DNA from: Rhodamnia argentea
Lineage: Eukaryota; Streptophyta; Magnoliopsida; Myrtales; Myrtaceae
Length of the DNA stretch: 64,000 nt
NCBI RefSeq assembly: GCF_020921035.1
Contig: NC_063156.1
Span: 22,988,283 to 23,052,282, forward strand
Direction of reading: 5' to 3'
Below the pieces are notes generated by a model that ran no database searches, was not told where the DNA came from, and was given only the letters and a program-made list of their open reading frames with translations. Shown in pieces: positions 13,303 to 26,400 of the stretch (position 1 is its first letter; each line of letters begins with the position of its first letter). A program made the translations under genes and the position numbers.

Positions 13303-15770
13303 ATGCGGCGGCGGGCGGCGGACTTCCGGCGACCCGTGCGGCGGAGGTTCTCGCACTGGATCTGGACCCTCCTAGGGGTTCTCTTCGTGGCGGGATTGGT
13401 TTTGTTCGCGCTTCATCACGATCACGACGGAGATGAGATGAGGAAGTCAGTGACGGTAACGGCTTTCGACGCATTTTTACTCTGTTTCTGATTGAGTTCG
13501 ACAGAAATTGGGAATTGAATGAGCTTTTCGTTTTCTAATTTGGATGTTGATCTCGTCTGTGCATAATTAACCTAAATGGTACTCGCGGTCTTCGCAGCTG
13601 AGCTATTGTTATTCCTGTCGATCACTATCGATTGATGTGAGATTGGGAAAATACAATTTGTGCCTTGAGCTTTGACTTCCAATTGAATCGCTTGCTCAAT
13701 GAATCGCAGGCCACCTGATTTTGTGAGAGCCCGTTGCGCTGAATTCTTGTTCTCTGCTGACCTCCGTATTACTGCTAGATCGTTTACAATAGTTCCACTG
13801 TAGTAGTTGGTTCGTGGACCGCAACTTAAGGTGAAGCTTGTGCTCTCTCCTTCTTGGCGGGATAGAGTTCGTTTGCCATGTCCTTAGGCTTTGTGATCCT
13901 CTTATCTATTTGTCAATAACAAGATTTTCTGCTGTGAGGGTGCATCTGTATTTGCTCCTGCAATCAATGTGATTGAGCTTGGAGGCCCTCTATGTCAGGA
14001 GAAATGACTCACTTTCAAGTAGAAAAATTACATCTTTAGTTCATCAGAAGAAAAGTAGACAGTCCAAATTGAGTCATTTGCCTCCGTTCTGGCATCCTAT
14101 CGGGGATTCTGGATACAAGGATACTCATTTGAAATGATCCATTTCCTATCAAGAGCATATATTCCTGTGTTTCCCAATGCAGCTCCGATTCATTCTCAGT
14201 AATTTATTAACCCTTTGATGTGATTTGAGTTAACTGTTCTACTATCATTTGGAAATCTATGCTTGGGTTTAGGCTTCGATTTAGACCTTTGTTTTTTTGG
14301 CTTTTGTTTTTTCAGGATAAAAGTGCAAGCTTTTTAAAGGAGAGCCATAGGAGTTCAAATTTTACGGAGCAAATAGTAAGCGCTATGTCATATTCTAGGC
14401 AGTTGGCTGAGCAAATGATCCTGGCAAAGGCTTATCTTACTGTAGCGAAAGAACACAATAATCTTCACCTGGCATGGGAACTGAGCTCAAAGATAAGACG
14501 TTGCCAGTTAGCACTCTCAAAGGCTGCAATGAGAGGAGAGCCCATCAAATTAGAAGAAGCAGAGCCATTAATTAAAAGCCTATCTTCTCTGATCTTCAAG
14601 GCACAGGACATGCACTATGACATTGCGACCACCATAATGACCATGAGATCCCATATCGAAGCCCTGGAAGAGCGCGCTAATGCAGCATTAGTTCAGAGCG
14701 CTGTGTTTGGACAACTGGCAGCTGAAGCACTGCCCAAAAGCCTCCATTGCCTAAGTGTCAAATTATCTCTGGATTGGCTTAAGAAACTTTCTCTGCAAAA
14801 ACTTGCTGATAGCACAAGAAATTATCCTCAACTTGTTGACAACAATCTTCATCATTTCTGCATATTCTCAGACAACGTTCTTGCTACCTCCGTAGTTGTC
14901 AACTCTACTGTCTGTAATGCCAACCATCCAAAGCAGATCGTTTTCCACATTCACACAAATGGAGTACATTATGGAGCAATGCAAGCATGGTTCCTTAGTA
15001 ACGACTTCAAAGGTTCCACCATTATAGTGCAAAATATCGAGGAGTTATCTTGGCTGACTTCTTCATATGCTCCTACACTGAGACAGCTTTCTGATGCAGA
15101 TTCTCAGGCCTACTATTTCGGTAATCCTCAAGATACAAAAGATGAGCTGAAACTGCGGAACCCAAAGTACATTTCACTTCTTAACCACCTTCGATTCTAT
15201 ATTCCAGAAATCTATCCTCAGCTGGAAAAGGTAGTTTTTCTTGATGATGATGTTGTGGTCCAGAAGGATCTGACGTCGCTCTTCTCAATAGATCTACATG
15301 GGAATGTAAATGGAGCTGTGGAGACTTGTCTAGAAACCTTCCATCGCTACTACAAGTATCTGAATTTCTCCAATCCAGACATCAGCTCAAAGTTTGATCC
15401 TCAGGCATGCGCATGGGCATTTGGCATGAACGTCTTTGACTTGGTTGCTTGGAGGAGAGTAAATGTGACTGCAAGGTATCATTACTGGCAAGAGCGGAAC
15501 TCAGAAAGGACACTGTGGAAGCTAGGAACTCTGCCTCCTGGCCTTCTAGCTTTCTATGGACTGACAGAGCCACTCGATCGGAGATGGCATGTGTTAGGAT
15601 TAGGCTATGATGCGAACCTAGATGACCGTCTGATTGAGAGTGCAGCAGTTATTCACTTCAATGGCAACATGAAGCCATGGCTGAAGTTGGCCATTGGCAG
15701 GTATAAACCACTCTGGGACAGGTATTTAAATCGGCATCATCCGTACATCCGAGACTGTGCTGTGAGTTGA
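13303..15770 (+). CDS. GAUT11: GAUT11-like galacturonosyltransferase (GT8)
   Basis: Golgi type II membrane glycosyltransferase of CAZy family GT8, GAUT subgroup; family members transfer galacturonic acid from UDP-GalA onto homogalacturonan during pectin synthesis. Two exons, 13303-13455 and 14316-15770, separated by an 860-bp GT-AG intron in phase 0; product 535 aa, close to the 537 aa I remember for Arabidopsis GAUT11. The start was chosen because MRRRAADFRRPVRRR matches the GAUT11 N-terminus; an ATG at 13256 in the same frame would add 15 residues but lacks that match. A basic cytosolic tail is followed by a membrane segment (about residues 20-37). The GT8 DxD-type metal/nucleotide-sugar motif is LDDDVVVQ (D361-D363); LGTLPPGLL and HFNGNMKPW (498-506) are the family's C-terminal signatures. 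All hallmark residues are present and nothing suggests loss of function. Confidence 0.94.
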
Positions 15771-17880
15771 CATGTGAGCCATTTCTCAGATGAGGTTAAC
15801 TTACGAGACAATATTTTTTTGTCGCTCCGGAACCTTGACATGTGAGCCATCACTGTAGAAGTAGAACAGCTGCTTTTGTAGGACATTTTTTATTCTCCCT
15901 TTCCTGTGTAACATCTTTCCTGATTTGATTCTTACACAGTGGGTGGTCAGAGAAAGGTATTTATCATACAATGAAGAGAGCATGGGATGGTTCATTTTTT
16001 TGGCTGGCAGGTTTGTAGTTTTATCTACTTCAAGCTTGGGGTACTTTGAAATAAGAACTGTCATAACTGGTCTTATTCGGATCTTGACACCAAAAGTTTC
16101 TAATTCTCCTTTTTTTTCTTTGGTAAGTTTTGTAGCTTTCCCCCCTAAGAAATTGTTTTGAGTTCTCCTTTCTTGGAGATAGGTGCTTAATATGCACGAT
16201 GCTATTCGTTGTATTTATATCGTGCGTCTTTTGATCTGTTCAAGTCATAATATTTGTTCAAATGCCGTTTCCTATCTTAGTCTATTATGATGTATATTGT
16301 ATTTTCATAGTTTGACAAAATATGTAGTGAATTCCACAGATACAATAGAAGTTGGTAATTTTGATAGAAAAATCAGTAACTTAAAGTCAGCAATTCAGAA
16401 TGGATCAAATGAAGATTGGTATGTGACTAAAATTAGTTGGTAACTTCATCTTCGAATGGATGGTAACCCGCTTAAATCAAGTTTGGTAATTTTGATAAGA
16501 GTTGGTAAATCACATTGGTAAGTTACTTTAATAAAAGTTGATAATTAATTGAAATTTTTGGGTAATTTAAAAATTGATGAATTTTGTTACTGAACAAATA
16601 ACTTAGGGTCTATTTGTTTAGTAGAAAACGAATGATTTGGAAGACATATTACTTGCATCGCTTACCTAAATAAATGAACAAAAGTCATTCTTATCGTCCA
16701 CGAAAACATTTAAGGTGTTTTTATTTTGTGAAAATTGAAGGATTTGAAAAATACTTTTCTATAAATGATTGTTTGTATCGCTTACGGAAATGAATGACCG
16801 AACATATTTTTAACATTCAATCGATAAATAAAATATTTTTTAATTGAATAATTATTTCTAGCGATTGTTTTGAGGAAAATGTTTTTTCAAATTATGCATT
16901 TTCTTGAAACAAATAAAGCCTTAGATGTAAATTATTGTTAACGATGAAAAAAAAATTTCATTTACTTATTTGCTGCAAAAATATATATTTTTAAATAAAT
17001 ATTTTCTAAATTATTTATTCTTCACAAAATAAACAAAGCCTCAATGAATTTTTTATCGATGTATCTAGAAATTTACCAACATGACATATTTTTTCCAACG
17101 GAAAGCGGGATGGTACGGGAGGTCGTGGTTCGGGGATATCGTCGTGCTCTTAATCTGTACATGCAATAGGTCTTCTAATTCTAATGTACTGTAAGATGAT
17201 TGGATTGTGAACATAAAAATGGTGATGTGGCCTCTCGAAATTTTTCTCAAAGTATGTTCGACCCATCATCTACACATGGAAAGAAACGAGTAGGATTTTG
17301 CGACGTGATTTCAAGAGCCAAAGGGGGAATGAAAACCATGAATAAAAAGCGAAATAAGTAGGTACACTATCGGTCAACATGTGACTAATGCCTATATAAT
17401 TGCAGATTTAGATAATATGTGCATTCCCACCCATACTAAGATGAAGATCTGATGTATTTCTTCTTTGCATAGTAAGATTAGTGCAAAAACAGTCCCCCAC
17501 AGAACCTGCATCCTCTGCAATGGTTCTTCCCCTAATGTTTTTTTGCTCTCTCCAGACTCAAAACCTCCTTTGGATCAACCTAAACTCCTGGAGAAGACGG
17601 ACGACTTAACATGTCAGGTGAATGTGATCCAATTTACCCAAACGTTCACAACAAAAATGGCGGCCATATTATAGCAAAGAGAACTGACTCATGTACATCC
17701 ATGCAAAGGAAGGTCATCCAGTTAGGCATACTGCTACATTTTGTCCGCATGCAGAAGTGACTCCCGGAAGCCACTGGCTCTGCCCTAGTCAGTCAAGAGG
17801 TTTTTGGGGAGTGTGGAGAATGACCAAAATGAGATTTCTCTGCATCCAGAACACCCTAGACAACAAAGGGAATCGGTCAG
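15771..17880. other. Convergent intergenic region with MITE-like repeats
   Basis: This lies between the convergent 3' ends of the GAUT11-like and HRQ1-like genes. About 16610-17045 holds pieces with inverted ends: 'cttagggtctatttgtttag' near 16611 against 'cttgaaacaaataaagccttag' near 16903 and 'cacaaaataaacaaagcctcaa' near 17024. These are related to the 'ggctccgtttatttcac' ends of the 40.7-42.6 kb element, so they are probably nested MITE remnants. No gene seen. Confidence 0.5.
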
Positions 17881-20449
17881 CTACTCGATTGTGTTGTGAC
17901 ATAGTAGGATAGAGAGATTGAAAGCAACGAGCTCAATGACCTTGATGATCATAATGGCAGCATCCTTGTGTAGATCTTCATTGTACTCGTGACAAGCCAG
18001 ACTCTGCATCATGCAATAGCGCATCGTCAGTTGAAATTTAGTGAATGACGCTAGACAAGGACAGTTTGTTATCCTCTCAGCCGAGCTGACCTGGACACAT
18101 CTAGGGCAGCCAGTGTTTCCCACGCAGCAGCAAGACGAAATAACCTCCAAAGCAACAGTCAGTAGCTCCCGGAAATAGGGACGAACCTGTAACACAAGGC
18201 ATCTTCGTATGAGCAGGCGATCAGCCATTTAGCCAAATTATGTAAGAGGTAACCAGAAATAGTCCGTTAAAGAGGAAAATTCTGACTTCCTTTTCTACTT
18301 TTGGAAACAATCAGGGATCAAGTTGAATCACCGACATGATCTTGGTCTGATGTTTTGAATCAATTGTAAGTTAGGGAACATGCATCAGAAGAGAACGGGT
18401 GCTCCACTGAAGAAAGGTTTCATGCCTGGAATACTCAGTTACTTTCTTTAAATTTACGAGGTGGAGTTTCCCATCACTCACTTGCAATGAAACACCAGTT
18501 CCTCCGGGATGCTTGTCATACAACAATATCCGCTCCTGAAAAGACCGTGAATCATGTGGATTTGAACACTCTGGAGCCAAGTCAGCTGAATTGCATATTA
18601 TGCATCTGAAGGAAAGAACCATAAGACATCACAAATAAGATGGTGCATTCGATAATTATAACATCCTCCACTAAACAACATCTCTACCCTCGGTTCCTCT
18701 CAAACCACTTAAGTTACTCTTTCTTTATTCAACCTGTTGACTTTGATTCATCGTCTTTTGTCAATCATTAATGTATGTCATCAAGGAAAATATATCTATT
18801 GAATACAATATGAAAGTTGAAGGGACCTCAAAGCCAGAGCTTGACGAATAAAATGGCAGATAAAGTTAACAGCACAAACTTTGATGTGTGGGCAGATAGA
18901 TGTTTTTAAGTAGAGGCAGCATCAAGGGATCTTGCACAGAAGTAAAACGATCTTGCACCGTTAGTCATCGTAGTACAGCACAAGCTTATGACTCAATTAA
19001 CTATACCTAAAGAAGGATCCTAGTCACATATGTCCATATGAATGCATACTTATACGTGTGATAAATTTGTATATTTGAATACACGCATAACCAAATTACT
19101 ATGTTGACCATTTAGATGAACCTGAGGGAGGCTGATGGCGGTTACGATCCCCTTGGTGCCAGATGTTCACATAAACTTTCACATGACATAGTCATCAGTA
19201 TGTTTGTTTAAAGTACATTTAACAGAGTTTTCTATCCTACAAATGAGGACATCCCCTAACCAACCTCCACCAAGAATTAAGAGGGTGCTGTCACCTTTGC
19301 TACAAATGCCTAACAGGAGTAGCCTAAATAACGCTGCCAAGCCGCAAATCAAAGACTTACAAAGGCACAACATTTAGAAGAGCATGTGAAGCAGCATGTA
19401 AGCCTAAATAACGCTGCCAAGCCGCAAATCAAAGACTTACAAAGGCACAACATTTAGAAGAGCATGTGAAGCAGCGTGTAAGCCCGCACGGAAACAGAAA
19501 CTTTTCATCTCCACAGCTTCTTTGACAGTTTGCGGAACTGAAATCCATACTGCCTGTTTGCAAAATATACTTTTATGTACAGATAGAGTTGGAGGAAACA
19601 GAAATTGTACCAAACAAGTGAAATTGACATTGAAAGAGCACCTGTGACTGATAGGAATATTTGGGAAGTGAAAGGTCAACGGTATCCAAGAGTCGACCAT
19701 TGCCTCTGCTTATTCGACGAAATCCAAACCAAGTTGTAATCACTTTACAACTATTAGCCAGAGCAGTTGTTTCTAGAATTTTATTTGCTCCAACATTTGT
19801 ACTTGGAAAATTGGGCACGGTCACTGGATAGGCCTGAACAACAGCAGACAATAAGGTCTCACTTCAGAAACTATTGATAGAAGAGAAAGCGGAGATATAG
19901 GAGACATAAGGAGAATTAGGATAAGGAGATAGTAGAAATCTAAATACATTAAACTTCGAATATATTGACTAGATACCAACTAAAGGATGAGGAGAGTTCT
20001 CTTGATAGTTGGTCAACAAAATTTATCCTTTTGCCCAAAACTCTTCTTCAAGTCCCTTCTAAACTGTTTTTTCGTTCCTTTAAGGATATGCATTTCGTTT
20101 CATGTGAACGACATTCTTTGATTTTGAAATTTAGTTGTAATTATGCAGAGTACTCTCTCCCTCTCTCTCCCATGCTTAGTAAGATCAAATTTTATGGACC
20201 TGAGTAAAATCATCAGACATGAATACATGCTTACACTTGACTTCTTCATACCTTAAGATGAAGGATATAAGAATTTGGCCAGTTCAATCAGTGCTTGAAG
20301 CCTTGTATATGTTACAATGACAACATCACCCCATACTCGTGAAAAATTGCAATTGCTTATCTAGTAATAGAACTTTGTGCATAAAAGAAACCTAAAAATG
20401 GCAGGCAACTTCTAGAGGATGTAGTTCTGTAGATATCACACACAGACAT

Positions 20450-20490
<41 letters not shown>

Positions 20491-23400
20491 CTATATCACC
20501 TCCAAGGACCTTAATGTCTGTGTAATCACGAGTTTTTGTATAATACTTTAAATCTGCCTCCTGGCACCAAGCAGTTTTAGCTGACAGATCCAAATCTTTT
20601 ACCAGATAGGTCTTACCCTGCCGCATGTATACAGCTCCTTCATGTACCTGCTTTGAATATAAATCAGTCAAAAACTTTACCTATATTTCACATCTAAAAA
20701 GTTAGCACATATTTCAAAGCTACCCAACCGAAAGAAAAATTTACTTTTGTCAACTCAAGAGTTATGATAATCACGAAGAGATTAGAATGAAGACTGCACC
20801 CAAACATCAGTTTGAAAAGAAAAACTATGGAAAGGCAGTAATACCTGAAAGAAGGCCTTGCTTTCCTCAATTTTCTCTAGGACTTCATTTTTTTTAGTAT
20901 CTATCACTAGATATGTACTAGTCTCTATTGCTCGAATGTTGACAGCATCCGAAGGCTTTTTCTTAAGATAGATCATGGAAAAAAAAAAATTGTAATCAAT
21001 GATAACATAAGATAAAATACCTACAAAAGAACCACACAATGTTTCAACTGGACACAAAGACAGTTCAGATATTTTGTTTTCTGTTGATAGGTCAGAGTTG
21101 TACCTCACGCCCAATATAATTCCATATTCTAGCTGAAGAATCGCGGGATGGATCAGAACTAATGCATCCTCTATTCTTGAGAGTTGTTATGGCACTGCTG
21201 AGACCATTACCGAAAAACTTCTCATCATAATGCAAACTTAACGGGTGTTCTACGGCAGCACAGCTCAAATGCTGCTCAAGCACCTGGAACAATGAGCACC
21301 AAAAAGCATAAAATCACAACTCAAGCTGAACTTTTATATAGGGAAATTTTAAGTATTCGATGATAATGACCAGCTGATTTTGGGCATCTATACTGCAGCA
21401 CTCTATTGGACTCTTGAAAAGTTTCTCCGGATGCTTCATAAAATATTGGTCCAGTGGCCCTCCAAATGCTACATACACTGCGAGAGATGGTTTTTCTCTT
21501 CTTCCAGACCTTCCTGCTTGTTGCCACAGGCTACAGCCAAATACATATGCAAATAATGCTTAAAAGGACCATAGAAAATCTCTTTTATGAGCAAAGCAAT
21601 TGAACAGCCAATTGCCATACCTAGCAATGCTACCAGGAAATCCCAAATGCAGAGTTACATCAAGATGTCCAATATCAATACCCAACTCAAGAGCATTAGT
21701 AGCAGCAATTCCTCGTAGCTTCCCCCCAAAAAAATCACTCTCTATTGCCCTCCTGATCTGCTCTAATAATCAGCCCATATAAGACCTTGGTCAGGTTTGA
21801 ATTGCTAATGAACATTTACAGCTTTCATATGCAATAAGAGGCAAGAAGAATGGACAAGAAGCACTGAATTTGTGGTGTGCATTATCCTGTACCAACAATG
21901 GAAATGCAAACACTAAGTAACGGCTGACATTTCCTCGGTCAAATATACAAAGCTACCAGAGGATCACTCCTTTCTCCAAATGAGAAAGATGTATCAGGAA
22001 ATGCAAGTGACTTCAGCCAAAAAAGGAGACACAAGCAAGCAATCTTAGACCAGGCTCGTAAAGTTTATGGCTAATGAGTTCTTTCCATCTTCCTCCACTA
22101 GCAGGTTTTTTCCGGAAAACTAACAAGATTACTATAACTGACTCCACTGAATTCCACACCATGTTTTGGCACATAATAAACCACCTATTGTTCTAATTTG
22201 GCGTAAAAGAAGTTCACATCCAATACAAGGAATTAAAATTTGCTCAAGTAGCTGAGAAAATCCAGAAGCTTGGACTTCTTATTTCACGCTCAAAGAAGTC
22301 AGAAGGAGAGATGAAGTTTTCTAATCCACCAATGCAACTGTTAAAACCGTATGGGAAAGGTATTGGACACAGGCATCCCCCGTTATTAATAATGAGTTAT
22401 TTCTTCTAGTACTCTGTAGTTTACATCGCGCTCCATTGTGTACAAGACAACCACCAACAGAGAAATGAGATGCACAAAAATGCAACAAGCATAAAACATG
22501 ATAATAACATTAACAATATTTATGTTAAACTGACCTCAGCAGTATATCCAGATCGATAAGAACTTATTGAGTCAACCAGATTTGGAGCTGTCTGACAAAG
22601 AATCTCTTGCCTGTTAGATAGAAGTAATGAGGAAAAAAATATTCACGGCGCCTATAAGTCCATTGTGCTTTGACTTGATGATAAATTCTTACAGCAGCCT
22701 TAAATGCTGGATTAGATAAGGCCGCAAAGATGCTAATAGATAATGCCTGTGTGATATGACTTACGTATAGGACAAAACAAGTTCACAGAGTTTACGTGAT
22801 GTACAAAAAGCTATACATCTTAGTCCATGCTGAACCATTTCCGCGAACAGACGAGACACTTCCCAAATCGGACTGCAAGAGTGAGTTGAGCGGATAAGGA
22901 TACAATATGATGAGCTATGTGCAACATATAGATGTATGACTTCTGGAGACAATTCACTTGAGCAAAACAAAATCTGGGTATAGTAAGTAATACAATGAAC
23001 AAAAGAATATGAAAGCTGGCCAAAAAATGTTCGATGCACGTTGGTAATTTGTGAGATAAGAGGACACATTCTTAAATTTTGAAGAGAATGCGGAGAATCT
23101 AACCTCGATCCCTTACACACTGATTTACGAGCGTCTACGCAGTTCTCATCTACATGCAGCCTCTGCATCCGAAAATCACTAGTGAGCAAGAAAGTGGCAG
23201 ACAACCTTCAATGTTATAGAATAAACCACATATTGTTCTCACAACCGAGGAAGAATTCCATAAAACAAAATGCTTCTGAGCAGAGGGACTCCCGTCATTT
23301 TGAATTAGCTCCAATGATGGTAGATTTGCAAGTTCCTAAAATCATCAAAGAAGTCATGATTCTATCTCACCTGAAATACCTAGCAACAAGGAACAATACC

Positions 23401-26400
23401 ATAATTGCAAAATTTGCTACTTTAATCACAGATACCGAAACTCAAAATGCCACACAGTACATGGGGTTGCTTTACGGGCTAATTTCCAAAGGAACCACCA
23501 AATATAATTCAACCTTGGTTGGAAACCTAAAGAGGCACTCTTCGGCATTGTCCACTCAGATAATGATGGCAAAAAAGAACAGCAACTATACGTTGATGGC
23601 TGAGTTCAGACTAGGCTGTGGCAACAGTCTGCCAAGAAAAGAAGTACTAAACAAAGGAACTAATATGTACTAGAGAACATCGTACACTGACAGCTTCAAG
23701 TATTTTTCCCCTTATAGAAGTCACCCTGTCGCACGAAATCTCACCATGCAATGCTCACGAGGGTTTCCAGAAGTTGCCGTTGAAAAGATGAACGAAGGAT
23801 CACTGCCATAAACTATACATATTTGATTAGACCCCGAATTACATAAAGGATCACTGCCATAGACTATACATATTTGTTTTTGAATAAGGTACCATGTGAG
23901 CAGAGCCGCCGAAGTCTCCTGAGAATAAGAGCAGTATGGCATCCGAATGCTCCTTTGTAGTAATGAGCTTCATCAATCACAACATACCTGATAAGAGCAT
24001 ATGAGAATTTAGTTCCCGGGGTAATTAATTTGTACCCATGTTAGGAGCAGTGTCAAAAAAAAAAAGTTGTGCTAAAGCCCGAAAGAAAGAACTTAATAGC
24101 AATTCCAGTTCTTTTCACTGCTGGTACAGATTTTCAGTCGTTCTTTTTTCATCTATAATGATTTCCCACTCCAATAGACCTCTAAATACACAATGAGAAA
24201 CCTGGAAGGCCCAAATTGGGAACCCAGCTAAAATTTCAAAGCTTAGCATCTGATCCTTTTACATTCTTACTCCTTCAAACAACCAAAACTAACAACCAAA
24301 GCAAGAGGCAAATGATCAGAAACCCTAAAACTGACTTAGCAGTCTACTTTCTCTTTCACGCGCAAACCAGGCTTTGCACCTGATCTACAAGCTATCCTTT
24401 GTCTGACATATTGAAGACCACTCAACAACTCTGGAGGCCTTGGATTAACTATGACCTTCAGATTCAGGTTGGGATATCCTCAAGCTGAACCTCTTTGGGC
24501 CAGTTTGGTCTTCAGTGCCAAATAGAACAGAACCACCCGTGGTTTTTAGTGTCAATGGAACCAAACCAAACCACTCACAAGATCAACCTAAGCAAAACAT
24601 AATGCTAGGAGAACAAATGAAGCCCGTTTCCTTATCCATTCTTAAAGATAAAGCACCAAAATTACATACCTAAGGTTTGATAGAATCCGCACAAATTTTC
24701 CATGGTATGGCAAAACTGATTTATGGAGCATATCTGGGTTCGTAATCAACTGTAGAAAGATGCCCAAGATGTCAATGCAGGACTAGGCAAAAATATTTTT
24801 GAGGGGAAGAAAGATGGTATCCTACTGGAATGAAAGAACACAAGATGTACCAATCTAGCATTGCCAAGGAGCCATGTCCTATCCTCCTGAAGTGTATCAC
24901 CATCATATATTCCAATAGACAGGCCAGCAGCAATTCCTTCTGTCATATATGTCAAAGCTCTAAGTTGGTCTTGGGAAAGAGCCTGTATTAATTTGTCAAG
25001 ACGGTTGATATATCAAAAGGAGTACGAGTACTAGATGCCAAATTTGCTGGATCAAGATTGAGAACAACATGCCCATCACTCTAAAAATTGCCTTTATGAA
25101 AAACTCAATTTGCAGCTCTACAGTCATGGAGACTCATATCTACGTAACTTCTATAATTCATGATGTATGTCCTCGCACATGCAAACATTAACCTTTGTCG
25201 GAAACAGATAAAGAGCACATGAGGATGAATCCCTTAAGAGCTCCTCTAGAACTGGCACATTGTAGCAGAGGGATTTCCCACTTGATGTCATTGTCGCCAC
25301 AGCAACATTCTTCCCAGCAAGAGAAGCTTGTATTGACTCTGCCTGGAGTAAAAACAAATCAAAGCAAAATCAGACAACCAACTTTTCAACAAAAGGGTCA
25401 GCAATGGATATCGGGATCATATTCTAACCTGATGGCTATACAATTTAGTAACTTTCATACGTTGAAGTGCATGCTTAGTGTCTTCTGAGAGATCATTAGG
25501 GATCTCCATGTAACTTGGCGTCCTGCCTGAAATCACTTCAACATGCACTATCTGCACCGGAAGAACTCTTCAGCACTTCAAGAAGCCTCACAAGAAAGCA
25601 TTACTGATGAATTTGCACCTCTCATAATCAAAATCCAAAGATATGACTAAGCGAGCAATCCATTAGTCAAGAGGAGACCCAACAACTTCCTTTACTAGTA
25701 CCCGTTTTCTACACAATTACCACTTGTAGCGCTTGCTACATGGCAAAGAGCACCTGGTTTCTCAAATAAAGAGGAGCAGAATGTATCATATTCTAAACAA
25801 TACAAAACCTGTCAAAACCATGATTGATGCCCAAACCCACATTTCACAAGCAAAGATCAAACTGAATGTTGGAGCAACTAGCAGTTGAGTCTCTACATGT
25901 ACATTATCAAGAATATAACTATTCCAGCAATATACCAATCGACAATAGAATTTTATTGAATAAGTTGAAAGACCGCTTGATAGTAGTTAAATAAAGTAAA
26001 AGACTACTAGGATAGTCCATAAAGGCATAATCCGGATAACTTATTCTGCCTATCTTAACGAGCAAGAAAATAAGCACTAGAAGAGTTGAACTGAACCTGT
26101 CCCTGAGAACCCACAACCTTGTGGAGATGATCAACCATTTCCGCAGGCAGGAACGCAGTGGTGTCCTGTTGAGAGATGAGTAATACATAGCATGTCACTA
26201 TCCCCCTGAAAAAGAGCATTTGGAACATGAAAACATGTGCAGCATGATAATCTAGCGAATATTCTCTGTAATTCTTTCAAGCTACTCGCTCCAATTCCAC
26301 GCATTTGGTTTATTTTCTCTCAAACAACTTGTCAAAGGAACGGATTGCTTTGCATTCCACTCAAATTGACAGACAATATTATTCGAGTACTATAGTAACA

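Noticed and set aside
23182..23673. 163-codon plus-strand open frame
   Set aside because: It lies antisense over HRQ1 exons 13-14, whose products ([10 protein letters not shown] and RLHVDENC) match the helicase family with correct splice sites; the plus frame resembles nothing.
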